This document shows, piece after piece, positions 1-5,487 of a DNA stretch of 5,487 bases. Below the pieces are notes generated by a model. That model ran no database searches, had not been told where the DNA came from, and was given only the letters and a program-made list of their open reading frames with translations. The position numbers and the translations under genes are program-made. The stretch's first letter is position 1, and each line of letters opens with the position of its first letter. The stretch is from assembly GCA_964533785.1 (NCBI GenBank), contig CAZHNG010000418.1, positions 1 through 5,487 of the forward strand. The letters run 5' to 3'. The stretch comes from JANQRV01 sp964533785 (GTDB lineage Bacteria; Bacteroidota; Bacteroidia; Chitinophagales; Saprospiraceae).

Positions 1-21
1 CAGCGAAAAAATCCCCTTAAT

Positions 22-44
22 CAAAAAAGCAATTTAATATTGCT
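22..44 (-). terminator. Intrinsic terminator of the terC-family gene
   Basis: Read on the minus strand, AGCAAT, a 5-nt loop and ATTGCT form a perfect 6-bp stem followed at once by a run of T (complement of the A run at 23-28). This is the hairpin-plus-U-tract layout of a rho-independent terminator. It lies about 90 nt past the stop codon of the minus-strand gene at 135-1076, the only gene seen reading into it. The stem has only two G-C pairs, so it may be leaky. The predicted 3' UTR would include the hairpin array at 58-120. Confidence 0.5.
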
Positions 45-57
45 CTACTACTTAACA

Positions 58-120
58 GTCCCGCAAGTACGACACCTCTATAGTCCCAGCGGGACGACAC
101 CTTTGTAGCCCCAGCGGGGC
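58..120. repeat. 25-bp-period tandem hairpin repeat
   Basis: Two adjacent 25-bp units (70-94 and 95-119) match at 21 of 25 positions. Each carries a palindrome with a 5-bp stem and AGC loop: GTCCC-AGC-GGGAC at 83-95 and GCCCC-AGC-GGGGC at 108-120. One difference is compensatory, with the second stem pair T-A in the first hairpin and C-G in the second. A decayed third hairpin (GTCCC...AC, 58-70) sits exactly 25 bp upstream in phase, with only three of five pairs left. The array ends 15 bp from the terC-family stop codon and before its predicted terminator, so it should be transcribed as 3' UTR. Short GC-palindromic repeats of this look are, as I recall, scattered between genes in Bacteroidota. 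That link is inference. Confidence 0.75.
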
Positions 121-134
121 GAAATTCAGCACAC

Positions 135-1076
135 CTAACGTCGAGTTCTATTCGATCGCAAAGAAACAATTATTCCCGCTAACAACGCAACAATAATTAA
201 CACCAGAGATACCCAGCCGGGTAGATGTACCCAGTGCGACAACATCATTTTGATCCCGATGAACCCCAACACAAAAACAAGGCTATACTTCAGATAATAA
301 AACTTGTCTAGCATGGCCGCCAACACAAAGTACAAAGAACGCAAACCAAGGATAGCAAAAATATTGGAACTAAAAACCAGGAAAGGATCGGTTGTAATTC
401 CTAAAATGGCCGGAATACTGTCAATCGCAAAAAGTACGTCGGTAGTTTCCACCATTAAAAGTGCTATAAATAAGGGAGTAGCCGCAGTAACTCCTCTTAC
501 GTTGATAAAAAACTTTTCCTGGTCCAGTTCTTTGGAAATTGGAAAATATCTTTTGAAAAACAGGATAATCCGGTTCTTGTCCGGATCGATCGTCTCTTCG
601 TCTGTCTTCAGCATTTTATACGCCGAATACAACAATAAGGCACCAAAGAAATAGATCATCCAGGAAAAATTCCTTAACAACACCACGCCGGCCACGATCA
701 TCATCGCTCTAAAAACAATAGCTCCCAGTATGCCCCAAAACAATACCCTATGCTGATATTTTCGGGGTATGCCGAAATAGGAAAAGATTAGGGCAATGAC
801 GAAAATATTATCCAGACTCAGAGAAAGTTCAATAACGTAACCAGTGAGATAAGTGACAACCGCTTCTACCGGAGTTAAATCGTCAAGATTGGCAACAAAA
901 TCTCCACGATAAATGAGATATACAGCACCACTGAATAACAGCGATACAGATACCCATAAACTCGTCCATCCGAGCGCTTCGCGCGTTGAGATAGCGTGCG
1001 ATTCCTTATTGAACACTCCCAAGTCCAATGCCAGAAATCCTACTATCATTATTATAAAAAGAACCCAAAGAAGCAT
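135..1076 (-). CDS. TerC/Alx-family integral membrane protein
   Basis: This is a 313-aa polytopic inner-membrane protein of the TerC family (Pfam TerC, relatives E. coli Alx and Bacillus MeeF/MeeY). Characterised members move Mn2+ out of the cytoplasm or supply it to exported enzymes; older names link the family to tellurite resistance. The length matches full-size members (Alx is about 320 aa). Two family signatures are visible: E83 with LSLDN at 86-90, followed by a hydrophobic segment, and ETTDVLFAIDSIPA at 210-223. These put conserved acidic residues (E83, D89, E210, D213, D219) within membrane helices, as expected for cation binding. I count roughly eight to nine hydrophobic segments, with a charged cytoplasmic-type loop at about 155-190. 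The ATG at 1074-1076 begins directly with a membrane helix; no Shine-Dalgarno is present, which is usual for Bacteroidota. I see no yybP-ykoY manganese riboswitch upstream. The family call is secure; the substrate is inferred. Confidence 0.95.
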   Translation of the reverse strand: MLLWVLFIIMIVGFLALDLGVFNKESHAISTREALGWTSLWVSVSLLFSGAVYLIYRGDFVANLDDLTPVEAVVTYLTGYVIELSLSLDNIFVIALIFSYFGIPRKYQHRVLFWGILGAIVFRAMMIVAGVVLLRNFSWMIYFFGALLLYSAYKMLKTDEETIDPDKNRIILFFKRYFPISKELDQEKFFINVRGVTAATPLFIALLMVETTDVLFAIDSIPAILGITTDPFLVFSSNIFAILGLRSLYFVLAAMLDKFYYLKYSLVFVLGFIGIKMMLSHWVHLPGWVSLVLIIVALLAGIIVSLRSNRTRR

Positions 1077-1389
1077 TTAAAAATCTAATTTTCTATTCTA
1101 ACTAAGTATTGATCAAGTAACGGAAACCAAATAAAAAAGATCAACTCTTGATTTCCTTTTTCGACAATTCTCCGCGAAAAGGGTCTCAATTCTTCCTTTA
1201 TGACTGATCAACGCAAATTAGTAACATCCTTTAACAATTCATTAGGAGCTTTTAACTTTCCTTTCCATACAATTAACAATTTCTAAGTTTCTTGGTATTT
1301 CCTCAGCACATAAATTGAGAATCATTAAACAAAGACAATTACGCTCAAACGCTCTACATCAGTCATTGAAAAACCAAAAGTGATCTATA
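1077..1389. other. Divergent intergenic region, no gene
   Basis: This AT-rich 313-bp spacer lies between the divergent terC-family and lipoprotein genes. No RNA gene or convincing ORF is seen; a 28-codon plus-strand ORF from 1200 has nothing to support it. For the minus-strand gene the best promoter match is weak: TTTG (complement of 1128-1131), a 19-bp gap, then TACTTAGT (complement of 1101-1108), which fits TAnnTTTG poorly. A better -7-like match (complement of 1080-1087) is too close to the start codon to serve. Confidence 0.6.
1230..1260 (+). promoter_or_regulatory. Candidate promoter for the lipoprotein gene
   Basis: TTTA (1230-1233), a 19-bp spacer and TAACTTTC (1253-1260) resemble the Bacteroidota -33/-7 consensus (TTTG / TAnnTTTG), with one mismatch in each box. 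The layout matches the better candidate ahead of 3898. It would give a leader of about 120 nt. A competing match, TAAGTTTC at 1284-1291 with TTTC at 1262-1265 (18-bp spacer), is almost as good. In such AT-rich DNA either could be chance. Confidence 0.22.
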
Positions 1390-2577
1390 ATGAAAAAAAT
1401 CAGCTTTATTTGCACTACGCTACTCTTCAGTATTTTTTTAAGCTCCTGCGTTTCTACCGAAAAACTGGTTGATCAGGGTGACTACGACCGTGCTATCCAA
1501 ATTGCCCTGCGTAAATTAGCGGGTAAAAAGAACAAAAAAACGGAACACGTCCAAGCCTTGGAGGAAGCCTTTGCCAAAGTAACGGACTCTGATCTGCGCA
1601 AAGCAGCACGGCTGAAAGCAGATGGACAGCCTGGTAATTGGGGGCATATTTACGATATTTACCGCAATATCAGAAAGCGGCAGGAACGAATAGAACCATT
1701 ACTCCCCATTATCGACAAACACGGGATAAAGGCCAATTTCAAGTTTGTCAATACCTTAGCCTTTGAGAAAGAGGCCAAACAAAATGCTGCTGAATACCAC
1801 TACAGCCTTGGCGTGGAAGCCTTACGTAACGCGCGTCAGGGAGATAGACTGGCCGCCAGAGATGCCTTTCAGCAGTTTCAAAAGATCGATAAATATTACC
1901 GCGATTACAAGGATAAGACCCACCTAATGGATGAAGCCGCCGAATTGGGAGTTGCCCACATCCTCATCCGATCTGATAATCAGGCTAACGTCGTCATGCC
2001 GGCGGTTTTTGAAAATGCATTGATGGACCTTGGAGTAAATGACCTAAATGGCAGATGGCGTGTTTTCCATATCCAACAACACCCTGGTGTTAATTATCAT
2101 TACGAAGTAAATATCAGCCTGACCAACCTGGAAGTCAGTCCTTCTCTGATCCAGGAAAAACTATACCAGGAAACCAGGGAAATTGAAGATGGTTTTGATT
2201 ATGTGCTCGACGATAATGGAAATGTCATGAAGGACAGCCTGGGCAACGATATCAAAGTAGCCAGAAAGGTGATCATTGCTGCCGATGTAATTGAAACTTT
2301 TCAGCACAAAGCCGCCCGGGTGGATGGATACGTTGAATTTTTCGATGCTCAAACAAAAGCGTTACTAGACAGCAAGCCTTTCGGTGGCGAAGCCGTATTT
2401 GAACATTATGCCGCTACTTTCGAGGGCGACCGACGGGCGCTCAGCGACCGTAGCCAGAGATATTGCCAACAGCGTCCATTGCCATTTCCAACGGAGGAAA
2501 GCTTAATCCTGGAAGCGGCTCAACAGGTCAAACCACTGATCCGGCGGGAATTGGCGGGTACGGCTTTGTTGAGGTAA
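1390..2577 (+). CDS. Uncharacterised envelope lipoprotein
   Basis: This 395-aa predicted lipoprotein has a type II signal: two lysines, a hydrophobic core (residues 4-16) and lipobox LSSC ending at Cys20, the expected lipidated residue. After the cysteine comes VSTEK, without the acidic cluster reported as a surface-export signal in Bacteroidota lipoproteins, so I infer it stays on the periplasmic side. Residues 21-45 (LVDQGDYDRAIQIALRKL) and about 134-172 (AEYHYSLGVEAL...AFQQFQKIDKYY) look like TPR-type helical hairpins. Residues about 185-345 appear to be an alpha/beta region of alternating hydrophobic strands, ending in a conserved-looking segment (GYVEFFDAQTKALL, 313-326). A second cysteine occurs at 359. 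I do not recognise a named family. The ATG is placed so that the signal peptide starts at residue 1. The gene stands alone, divergent from its upstream neighbour and convergent with its downstream one. Confidence 0.88.
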   Translation: MKKISFICTTLLFSIFLSSCVSTEKLVDQGDYDRAIQIALRKLAGKKNKKTEHVQALEEAFAKVTDSDLRKAARLKADGQPGNWGHIYDIYRNIRKRQERIEPLLPIIDKHGIKANFKFVNTLAFEKEAKQNAAEYHYSLGVEALRNARQGDRLAARDAFQQFQKIDKYYRDYKDKTHLMDEAAELGVAHILIRSDNQANVVMPAVFENALMDLGVNDLNGRWRVFHIQQHPGVNYHYEVNISLTNLEVSPSLIQEKLYQETREIEDGFDYVLDDNGNVMKDSLGNDIKVARKVIIAADVIETFQHKAARVDGYVEFFDAQTKALLDSKPFGGEAVFEHYAATFEGDRRALSDRSQRYCQQRPLPFPTEESLILEAAQQVKPLIRRELAGTALLR

Positions 2578-2874
2578 GGAGAACATTATAGTTTGGTGTA
2601 AATTCACTGTCTTTTTTTAGCTCTTAATTAACAATTTTTATTTCTTTTTCATTATCAAATATTTCATTGGTTTGATAGATCCGATCAGTCTAGGCGGTTT
2701 ATGTTTTTCTTAAAATTGGAGTGGCCTATTAGCACAGCAATGAACCCCATGAACACGAACTTTTCCAATAAATAAGATTTTTTGACCATAGGGATAAAGG
2801 TTGGACTTTTTCGATAGAGGCTTGATCACCCAGTTCATGAAAATCCCGTCATAAATTTTGCTAAAAACTATCAA
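2578..2874. other. Convergent intergenic region; weak terminator, possible 34-aa ORF
   Basis: This 297-bp AT-rich spacer lies between the 3' ends of two convergent genes. A weak hairpin (GGTG/CACT, 2595-2608) followed by seven T (2612-2618) may end the lipoprotein transcript, but the stem is only four pairs including a wobble. On the minus strand, 2685-2789 encodes a possible 34-aa peptide with a hydrophobic stretch (FVFMGFIAVLIG) and a basic C-terminus (FKKNINRLD). It has the look of a one-helix membrane peptide, but no promoter or ribosome site supports it and ORFs this short arise easily by chance. No RNA gene is seen. Confidence 0.4.
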
Positions 2875-3555
2875 TTACCCGGATTTCTTTATTCCCCCAA
2901 TCACCAACCAAATGCAAGTGCCTATCTCAGCAATTCGTGCCGGCACCCTTAGCCGTTTAATGATATCAATATCAGGAAACAGAATATTACCGAAGAAATA
3001 GGTGAAATAGGCGATTGAACCTATCATCAACAGTATTCCGAGGAATTTTGGCAAGAATGCGGATCGGTAAATAAGAAAACCAAAAGGAAATAACCATGAA
3101 CTCCAAAAAAGATCTGTAATGGACAATGCCCGGCCATAGGAAAGAATGGCACTCATCACTCGATACTCAACCTCCTGACCGGAACCAACACTGTATCGAC
3201 TGTCGAATAGGAGTGACAAGATGTAGGTGAGGTTGTGTACCCCATACACCGCAATGGGAATACTGCAAAGCACAAGGCCGAACATAATCCCGGCTATATT
3301 CTCATTCACTTTTTTAAGCAGTTTATAGGCACTCCAGCCTACAAAGAAGAAGAAGAAGTAGCACAGTAATGAACTCACCACTCCAAATCTAAACAGCAAC
3401 TCTTTTTCTTTAATGTTTGCTACTGTTTGTGCTGGGTCGCCTAGAACAATAGTTTGAGCAGGAACGTACATCAAGCTAAAAATTCCAGTGACTACCACCA
3501 AAAGATAAAATATCCCGGTAAGCCTGGCTTGCTGATTGAGGGAAAGTGTATTCAT
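2875..3555 (-). CDS. DUF4386 domain-containing membrane protein
   Basis: This 226-aa integral membrane protein matches the DUF4386 family, a group of unknown function common in Bacteroidota, Firmicutes and Actinobacteria. Family landmarks in order: an N-terminal RLTGIFYLLVVVTG helix (11-24), LLFRFGVVSSLLCY (53-66), FWSSWLFPFGFLIYRSAFLPKFLGILLMIGS (150-180, the most diagnostic block) and a closing VPARIAEIGTCIWLVIGG helix (204-221). Six hydrophobic segments fall near 11-31, 57-78, 86-114, 146-163, 168-193 and 205-221. The length is normal for the family. Phe67-Phe71 are encoded over an in-frame triplet repeat (five AAG on the plus strand, 3344-3358), where slippage would add or remove a residue without breaking the frame. 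The ATG at 3553-3555 gives the expected N-terminus just before helix 1. It is monocistronic; its role cannot be inferred from the neighbours. Confidence 0.9.
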   Translation of the reverse strand: MNTLSLNQQARLTGIFYLLVVVTGIFSLMYVPAQTIVLGDPAQTVANIKEKELLFRFGVVSSLLCYFFFFFVGWSAYKLLKKVNENIAGIMFGLVLCSIPIAVYGVHNLTYILSLLFDSRYSVGSGQEVEYRVMSAILSYGRALSITDLFWSSWLFPFGFLIYRSAFLPKFLGILLMIGSIAYFTYFFGNILFPDIDIIKRLRVPARIAEIGTCIWLVIGGIKKSG

Positions 3556-3567
3556 AGATAAATTTTT

Positions 3568-3596
3568 TCAACTTAGTTACAGATTACCTTGATCAA
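3568..3596 (-). promoter_or_regulatory. Candidate promoter for the DUF4386 gene
   Basis: On the minus strand, TTG (complement of 3594-3596), an 18-bp spacer and TAAGTTGA (complement of 3568-3575) resemble the Bacteroidota promoter, though the -7 box is imperfect against TAnnTTTG. The start codon begins at 3555, so the leader would be very short. This is a tentative match. Confidence 0.25.
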
Positions 3597-3844
3597 TGTA
3601 TGTAATTGAGCTGACAATTAAATTTTTCTTTCTACGAGAATCTCTGAAGAATAGACTGATTAATAAAGTTTGGTAGACTAAGCTGAGGATCCTGTTATCC
3701 AAGACGAGTATAGTAAACGATAGGGCTAAACTGCTCCCTTTTTTAACAAACTTAGAGACCAGATAAAAGGAAAACGCCCCCATCTTATCTATTGGCACCT
3801 TTTTTAAAGAACCTTTTCTACTTCAGGACAAATTTTCCACGGAC

Positions 3845-3875
3845 TTTACCTATTCCAAAAACATCCCTATTTTTG
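3845..3875 (+). promoter_or_regulatory. Bacteroidota-type promoter for the MoeB-like gene
   Basis: TATTTTTG at 3868-3875 matches the Bacteroidota -7 consensus TAnnTTTG at every fixed position. TTTA at 3845-3848, with a 19-bp spacer, matches the -33 TTTG box at three of four positions. Transcription would start near 3882, leaving a leader of about 15 nt before the ATG at 3898, with no Shine-Dalgarno. This is the best promoter match in the window and supports the phylum assignment. Confidence 0.5.
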
Positions 3876-3897
3876 AAGCCATCAGAAATTCATAGTT

Positions 3898-5025
3898 ATG
3901 AACCTATCCACCGAAGAGTACCAACGTTATGCCCGTCACCTGGCCATTCCCGATTTCGGATTGGAAGGCCAGCAAAAATTAAAAGCCGCCCGTGTTTTAG
4001 TGGTAGGCGCCGGCGGACTGGGCAGCCCTCTCCTACTCTATCTGGCTGCTGCGGGTGTCGGACATATCGGCATCGTGGATTTTGACACCGTCGACGCCAG
4101 CAATCTGCAACGGCAGGTATTGTACCATACCGGCGACCTGAAGCAACCCAAAGCAACAACGGCCAAAGCCAAACTCCTGGCCTTGAATCCTTATATTAAT
4201 ATTGAAGTGTTCCCGGTCCAACTGACGAGCGAAAACGCATTGGATATCTTGAAAGACTACGATATCGTAGCCGACGGGACGGACAACTTCCCTACCCGCT
4301 ACCTGGTAAACGATGCCTGCGTCATCCTCAATAAAATTAATGTATATGCCTCTATTTTTCGTTTTGAGGGACAAGTAGCCGTTTTCAATTATCCCCTCGA
4401 CGATGGCAGTCGCAGCCCGAATTACCGGGACCTCTTCCCCGAACCGCCGCCTCCTGGTTTGGTTCCCAATTGTGCAGAGGGTGGAGTGCTCGGTGTACTT
4501 CCCGGGATAATCGGTAGCCTCCAGGCCAGCGAAGTCATCAAGATTATTACCGGCGTGGGTGACCCATTAGCGGGAAAATTGTTTATCTTCGATGTTGCCA
4601 GTTTCACACCCAGGGTTTTGAAAATACCCAAAATGCCCGGCACACCAATCACAAAACTCATTGATTACGAACAATTTTGCGGCCTCAAACAACAAACAGA
4701 TATGGTCAAAGAAATCACGGTGAAAGAACTGAAAAAAATGATGGATGACGGTGTTGAATTCCAACTCATCGATGTCCGCGAACCCTACGAATACGAATTT
4801 TGCAATATCGACGGCGAACTCATGCCCCTCAGCACCGTCCCGCAAAACGCCGACAATATCGCACGCGACAAACCTGTGATCATGCAATGCCGCAGCGGAA
4901 AACGCAGCGCCCAGGCCATTCAACTACTTCAATCCATCGACCCTGCCTTCGAAAATTTGTACAACCTGAAAGGCGGTATCCTCGCCTGGTCGGATGAAAT
5001 CGATAACAGTATCCCGAAGTATTAA
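3898..5025 (+). CDS. moeB: MoeB/ThiF-type adenylyltransferase fused to rhodanese
   Basis: This 375-aa cytoplasmic E1-like enzyme should adenylate the C-terminal glycine of a small sulfur-carrier protein (MoaD or ThiS type) for thiocarboxylation, in molybdopterin or thiamine synthesis. The two-domain layout matches MOCS3/Uba4-like proteins. Residues 1-265 are the ThiF domain: GAGGLGSP nucleotide loop (37-44), DFDTVDASNLQRQ (61-73) with the conserved Arg72, DGTDNFPTRYLVND (126-139) with the catalytic-type Asp129, and NCAEGGVLG (191-199) with Cys192, the crossover-loop cysteine position of ThiF/MOCS3 relatives. Residues about 272-375 are a rhodanese domain with active loop CRSGKR (331-336), Cys331 being the persulfide-carrying position. 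The usual zinc site is absent: the CYRC motif reads NYRD (175-178) and the second CxxC, expected near 243-255, is missing. The gene stands alone with no moa or thi gene beside it, so its carrier protein is unknown; ThiF-like or another E1 role is possible. Confidence 0.93.
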   Translation: MNLSTEEYQRYARHLAIPDFGLEGQQKLKAARVLVVGAGGLGSPLLLYLAAAGVGHIGIVDFDTVDASNLQRQVLYHTGDLKQPKATTAKAKLLALNPYINIEVFPVQLTSENALDILKDYDIVADGTDNFPTRYLVNDACVILNKINVYASIFRFEGQVAVFNYPLDDGSRSPNYRDLFPEPPPPGLVPNCAEGGVLGVLPGIIGSLQASEVIKIITGVGDPLAGKLFIFDVASFTPRVLKIPKMPGTPITKLIDYEQFCGLKQQTDMVKEITVKELKKMMDDGVEFQLIDVREPYEYEFCNIDGELMPLSTVPQNADNIARDKPVIMQCRSGKRSAQAIQLLQSIDPAFENLYNLKGGILAWSDEIDNSIPKY

Positions 5026-5060
5026 GGTTGCGTACTTGAAATCTAACACCAAACCCGCAA

Positions 5061-5150
5061 TCCAACCCACTCAAAAACTTCATGCCCTCCTATGTTTTCG
5101 GTAGGTACGTATGTAAATAATTTATAAATGCCCGCAAGAGACGCTGTCTC
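5061..5150. repeat. Diverged copy of the CTCCATG/hairpin repeat unit
   Basis: TCCAAC at 5061 is followed by two relaxed 9-mers, CTTCATGCC (5078-5086) and CTCCTATGT (5087-5095), then about 40 bp of AT-rich sequence and a perfect hairpin GAGAC-GCT-GTCTC (5138-5150). Order and content match the units at 5331-5487 (TCCAAC, CTCCATG 9-mers, hairpin GAGAC-AAA-GTCTC), so this looks like an older or more distant member of the same repeat. It begins 35 bp after the MoeB-like stop codon. Confidence 0.5.
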
Positions 5151-5159
5151 GATGCGACT

Positions 5160-5330
5160 AAACTTGCGAGTTTCTGAATCAATAGGCGATAAAAGCCAGA
5201 AAGACTTTCGAGTTTTGGCGTCACGAGTCAAAGACTTGGACGAGCAACGGATATGATAAGTTAACGCACTTACCCTGAGCAAACCAATGCTCAATCCAAT
5301 AAATCCACCTTATCACTTCCGCAAGGAAGT
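5160..5330. repeat. Cluster of short inverted repeats
   Basis: This non-coding stretch holds a run of short perfect inverted repeats: AAACT-TGCG-AGTTT (5160-5173), GAAAG-A-CTTTC (5199-5209) inside GCCA/TGGC arms (5195-5198 and 5216-5219), AGTC-AAA-GACT (5227-5237), TGAGC-N8-GCTCA (5276-5293) inside TGATAAG/CTTATCA arms (5254-5260 and 5309-5315), and ACTTCC-GCAA-GGAAGT (5315-5330). Individual stems are short enough to arise by chance, but their density is higher than I notice in the other spacers here. It may be a structured intergenic repeat or decayed mobile element. I assign no function. An 83-codon minus-strand ORF across 5043-5294 is probably not a gene. Confidence 0.4.
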
Positions 5331-5487
5331 CAAAAAAACTCCATGTCCTCCATAGTTCCAAAAATTATAAGAGACGAAATCTCGAAAAATCCAACAAACT
5401 CCATGCACTCCATGTCCTCCATGGTTCCAACATTTTGAGAGACAAAGTCTCGAAAAATCCAACAAACTCCATGCACTCCATGCCCTC
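5331..5487. repeat. Nested tandem repeat: CTCCATGnn 9-mers within 60-68-bp units
   Basis: Three units, the last cut by the window edge, repeat in direct orientation at 60 and 68 bp. Each holds an A-rich lead (CAACAAA or CAAAAAAA), a run of 9-bp repeats of consensus CTCCATGnn, TTCC, an AT-rich spacer and a hairpin. The 9-mers lie at 5339-5356 (two), 5399-5425 (three) and 5467-5484 (two, with a third starting at 5485). Unit 1 is shorter mainly because it lacks one 9-mer. The hairpins are GAGAC-GAA-ATCTC (5371-5383, inner pair lost) and GAGAC-AAA-GTCTC (5439-5451). A 17-bp junction, GAAAAATCCAACAAACT, is identical at 5384-5400 and 5452-5468. No open frame explains the array; it is not a CRISPR, since the variable parts are too short and related. 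Confidence 0.8.

Larger units (their letters stand above)
3556..3897. other. Divergent intergenic region, no convincing gene
   Basis: This 342-bp spacer separates the divergent DUF4386 and MoeB-like genes and carries the two candidate promoters listed separately. A 73-codon minus-strand ORF (3577-3798, GTG start) fills part of it. It has no recognisable family or ribosome site and would overlap the likely DUF4386 promoter, so I do not call it a gene. No RNA gene or strong repeat is seen. Confidence 0.55.

Noticed and set aside
304..654. 116-codon plus-strand ORF inside the terC-family gene
   Set aside because: It is antisense to a well-supported membrane protein with family motifs and shows no domain of its own; a shadow frame.
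1080..1087. TAGATTTT on the minus strand as a -7 box for the terC-family gene
   Set aside because: It matches seven of eight positions of TAnnTTTG but lies only 3 bp from the ATG, so transcription would start inside the coding sequence.
1077..1389. Manganese (yybP-ykoY) riboswitch upstream of the terC-family gene
   Set aside because: Some TerC-family genes have one, so I looked, but the conserved riboswitch core is not visible on the minus strand.
3577..3798. 73-codon minus-strand ORF between the DUF4386 and MoeB-like genes
   Set aside because: It needs a GTG start, shows no recognisable domain, has no ribosome site and would overlap the likely DUF4386 promoter. A spacer ORF of this size is expected by chance.
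5043..5294. 83-codon minus-strand ORF after the MoeB-like gene
   Set aside because: It runs through the diverged 9-mer copy and several inverted repeats, has low-complexity basic composition and no recognisable family. Translated intergenic repeat is the simpler explanation.
5331..5487. CRISPR array
   Set aside because: Repeats are built of 9-mers, the stretches between them are nearly identical rather than unique spacers, and no cas gene is present.

Overview
The window looks like chromosome from a member of the Bacteroidota. The evidence is a perfect Bacteroidota-type -7 box (TAnnTTTG) ahead of the 3898-5025 gene, start codons without Shine-Dalgarno sequences, a DUF4386 membrane protein, a short Bacteroidota-style lipoprotein signal, and intergenic hairpin repeats of a kind I associate with this phylum. 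The species cannot be read from the sequence.

There are four convincing genes and none share an operon. From left to right: an AT-rich intrinsic terminator (22-44) and a small 25-bp-period hairpin array (58-120) form the 3' end of the terC-family transcript. The TerC/Alx-type membrane protein itself lies on the minus strand at 135-1076. A 313-bp divergent intergenic region follows. Next is an uncharacterised 395-aa lipoprotein (plus strand, 1390-2577), which converges on a DUF4386 six-helix membrane protein (minus strand, 2875-3555). A divergent spacer (3556-3897) carries candidate promoters in both directions. A MoeB/ThiF-type E1-like adenylyltransferase fused to a rhodanese domain (plus strand, 3898-5025) ends the coding part. 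The last 460 bp are non-coding and repeat-dense, with short inverted repeats followed by nested tandem repeats of a CTCCATGnn 9-mer. These continue past the window edge.

Functionally this is a set of single-gene housekeeping or accessory units: metal-ion membrane transport (TerC family), an envelope lipoprotein, a membrane protein of unknown role, and sulfur-carrier activation. Nothing ties the four together as one pathway. I see no defence system, CRISPR array, rRNA/tRNA gene, transposase or phage gene.

The most notable points are the two repeat systems at the window ends and the E1-like enzyme's loss of all four cysteines of the family's zinc site, with its nucleotide-binding, catalytic and rhodanese motifs intact. 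The repeat array at 58-120 lies inside a predicted 3' UTR and shows a compensatory base-pair change. I do not see strong evidence for a new multi-gene system here.
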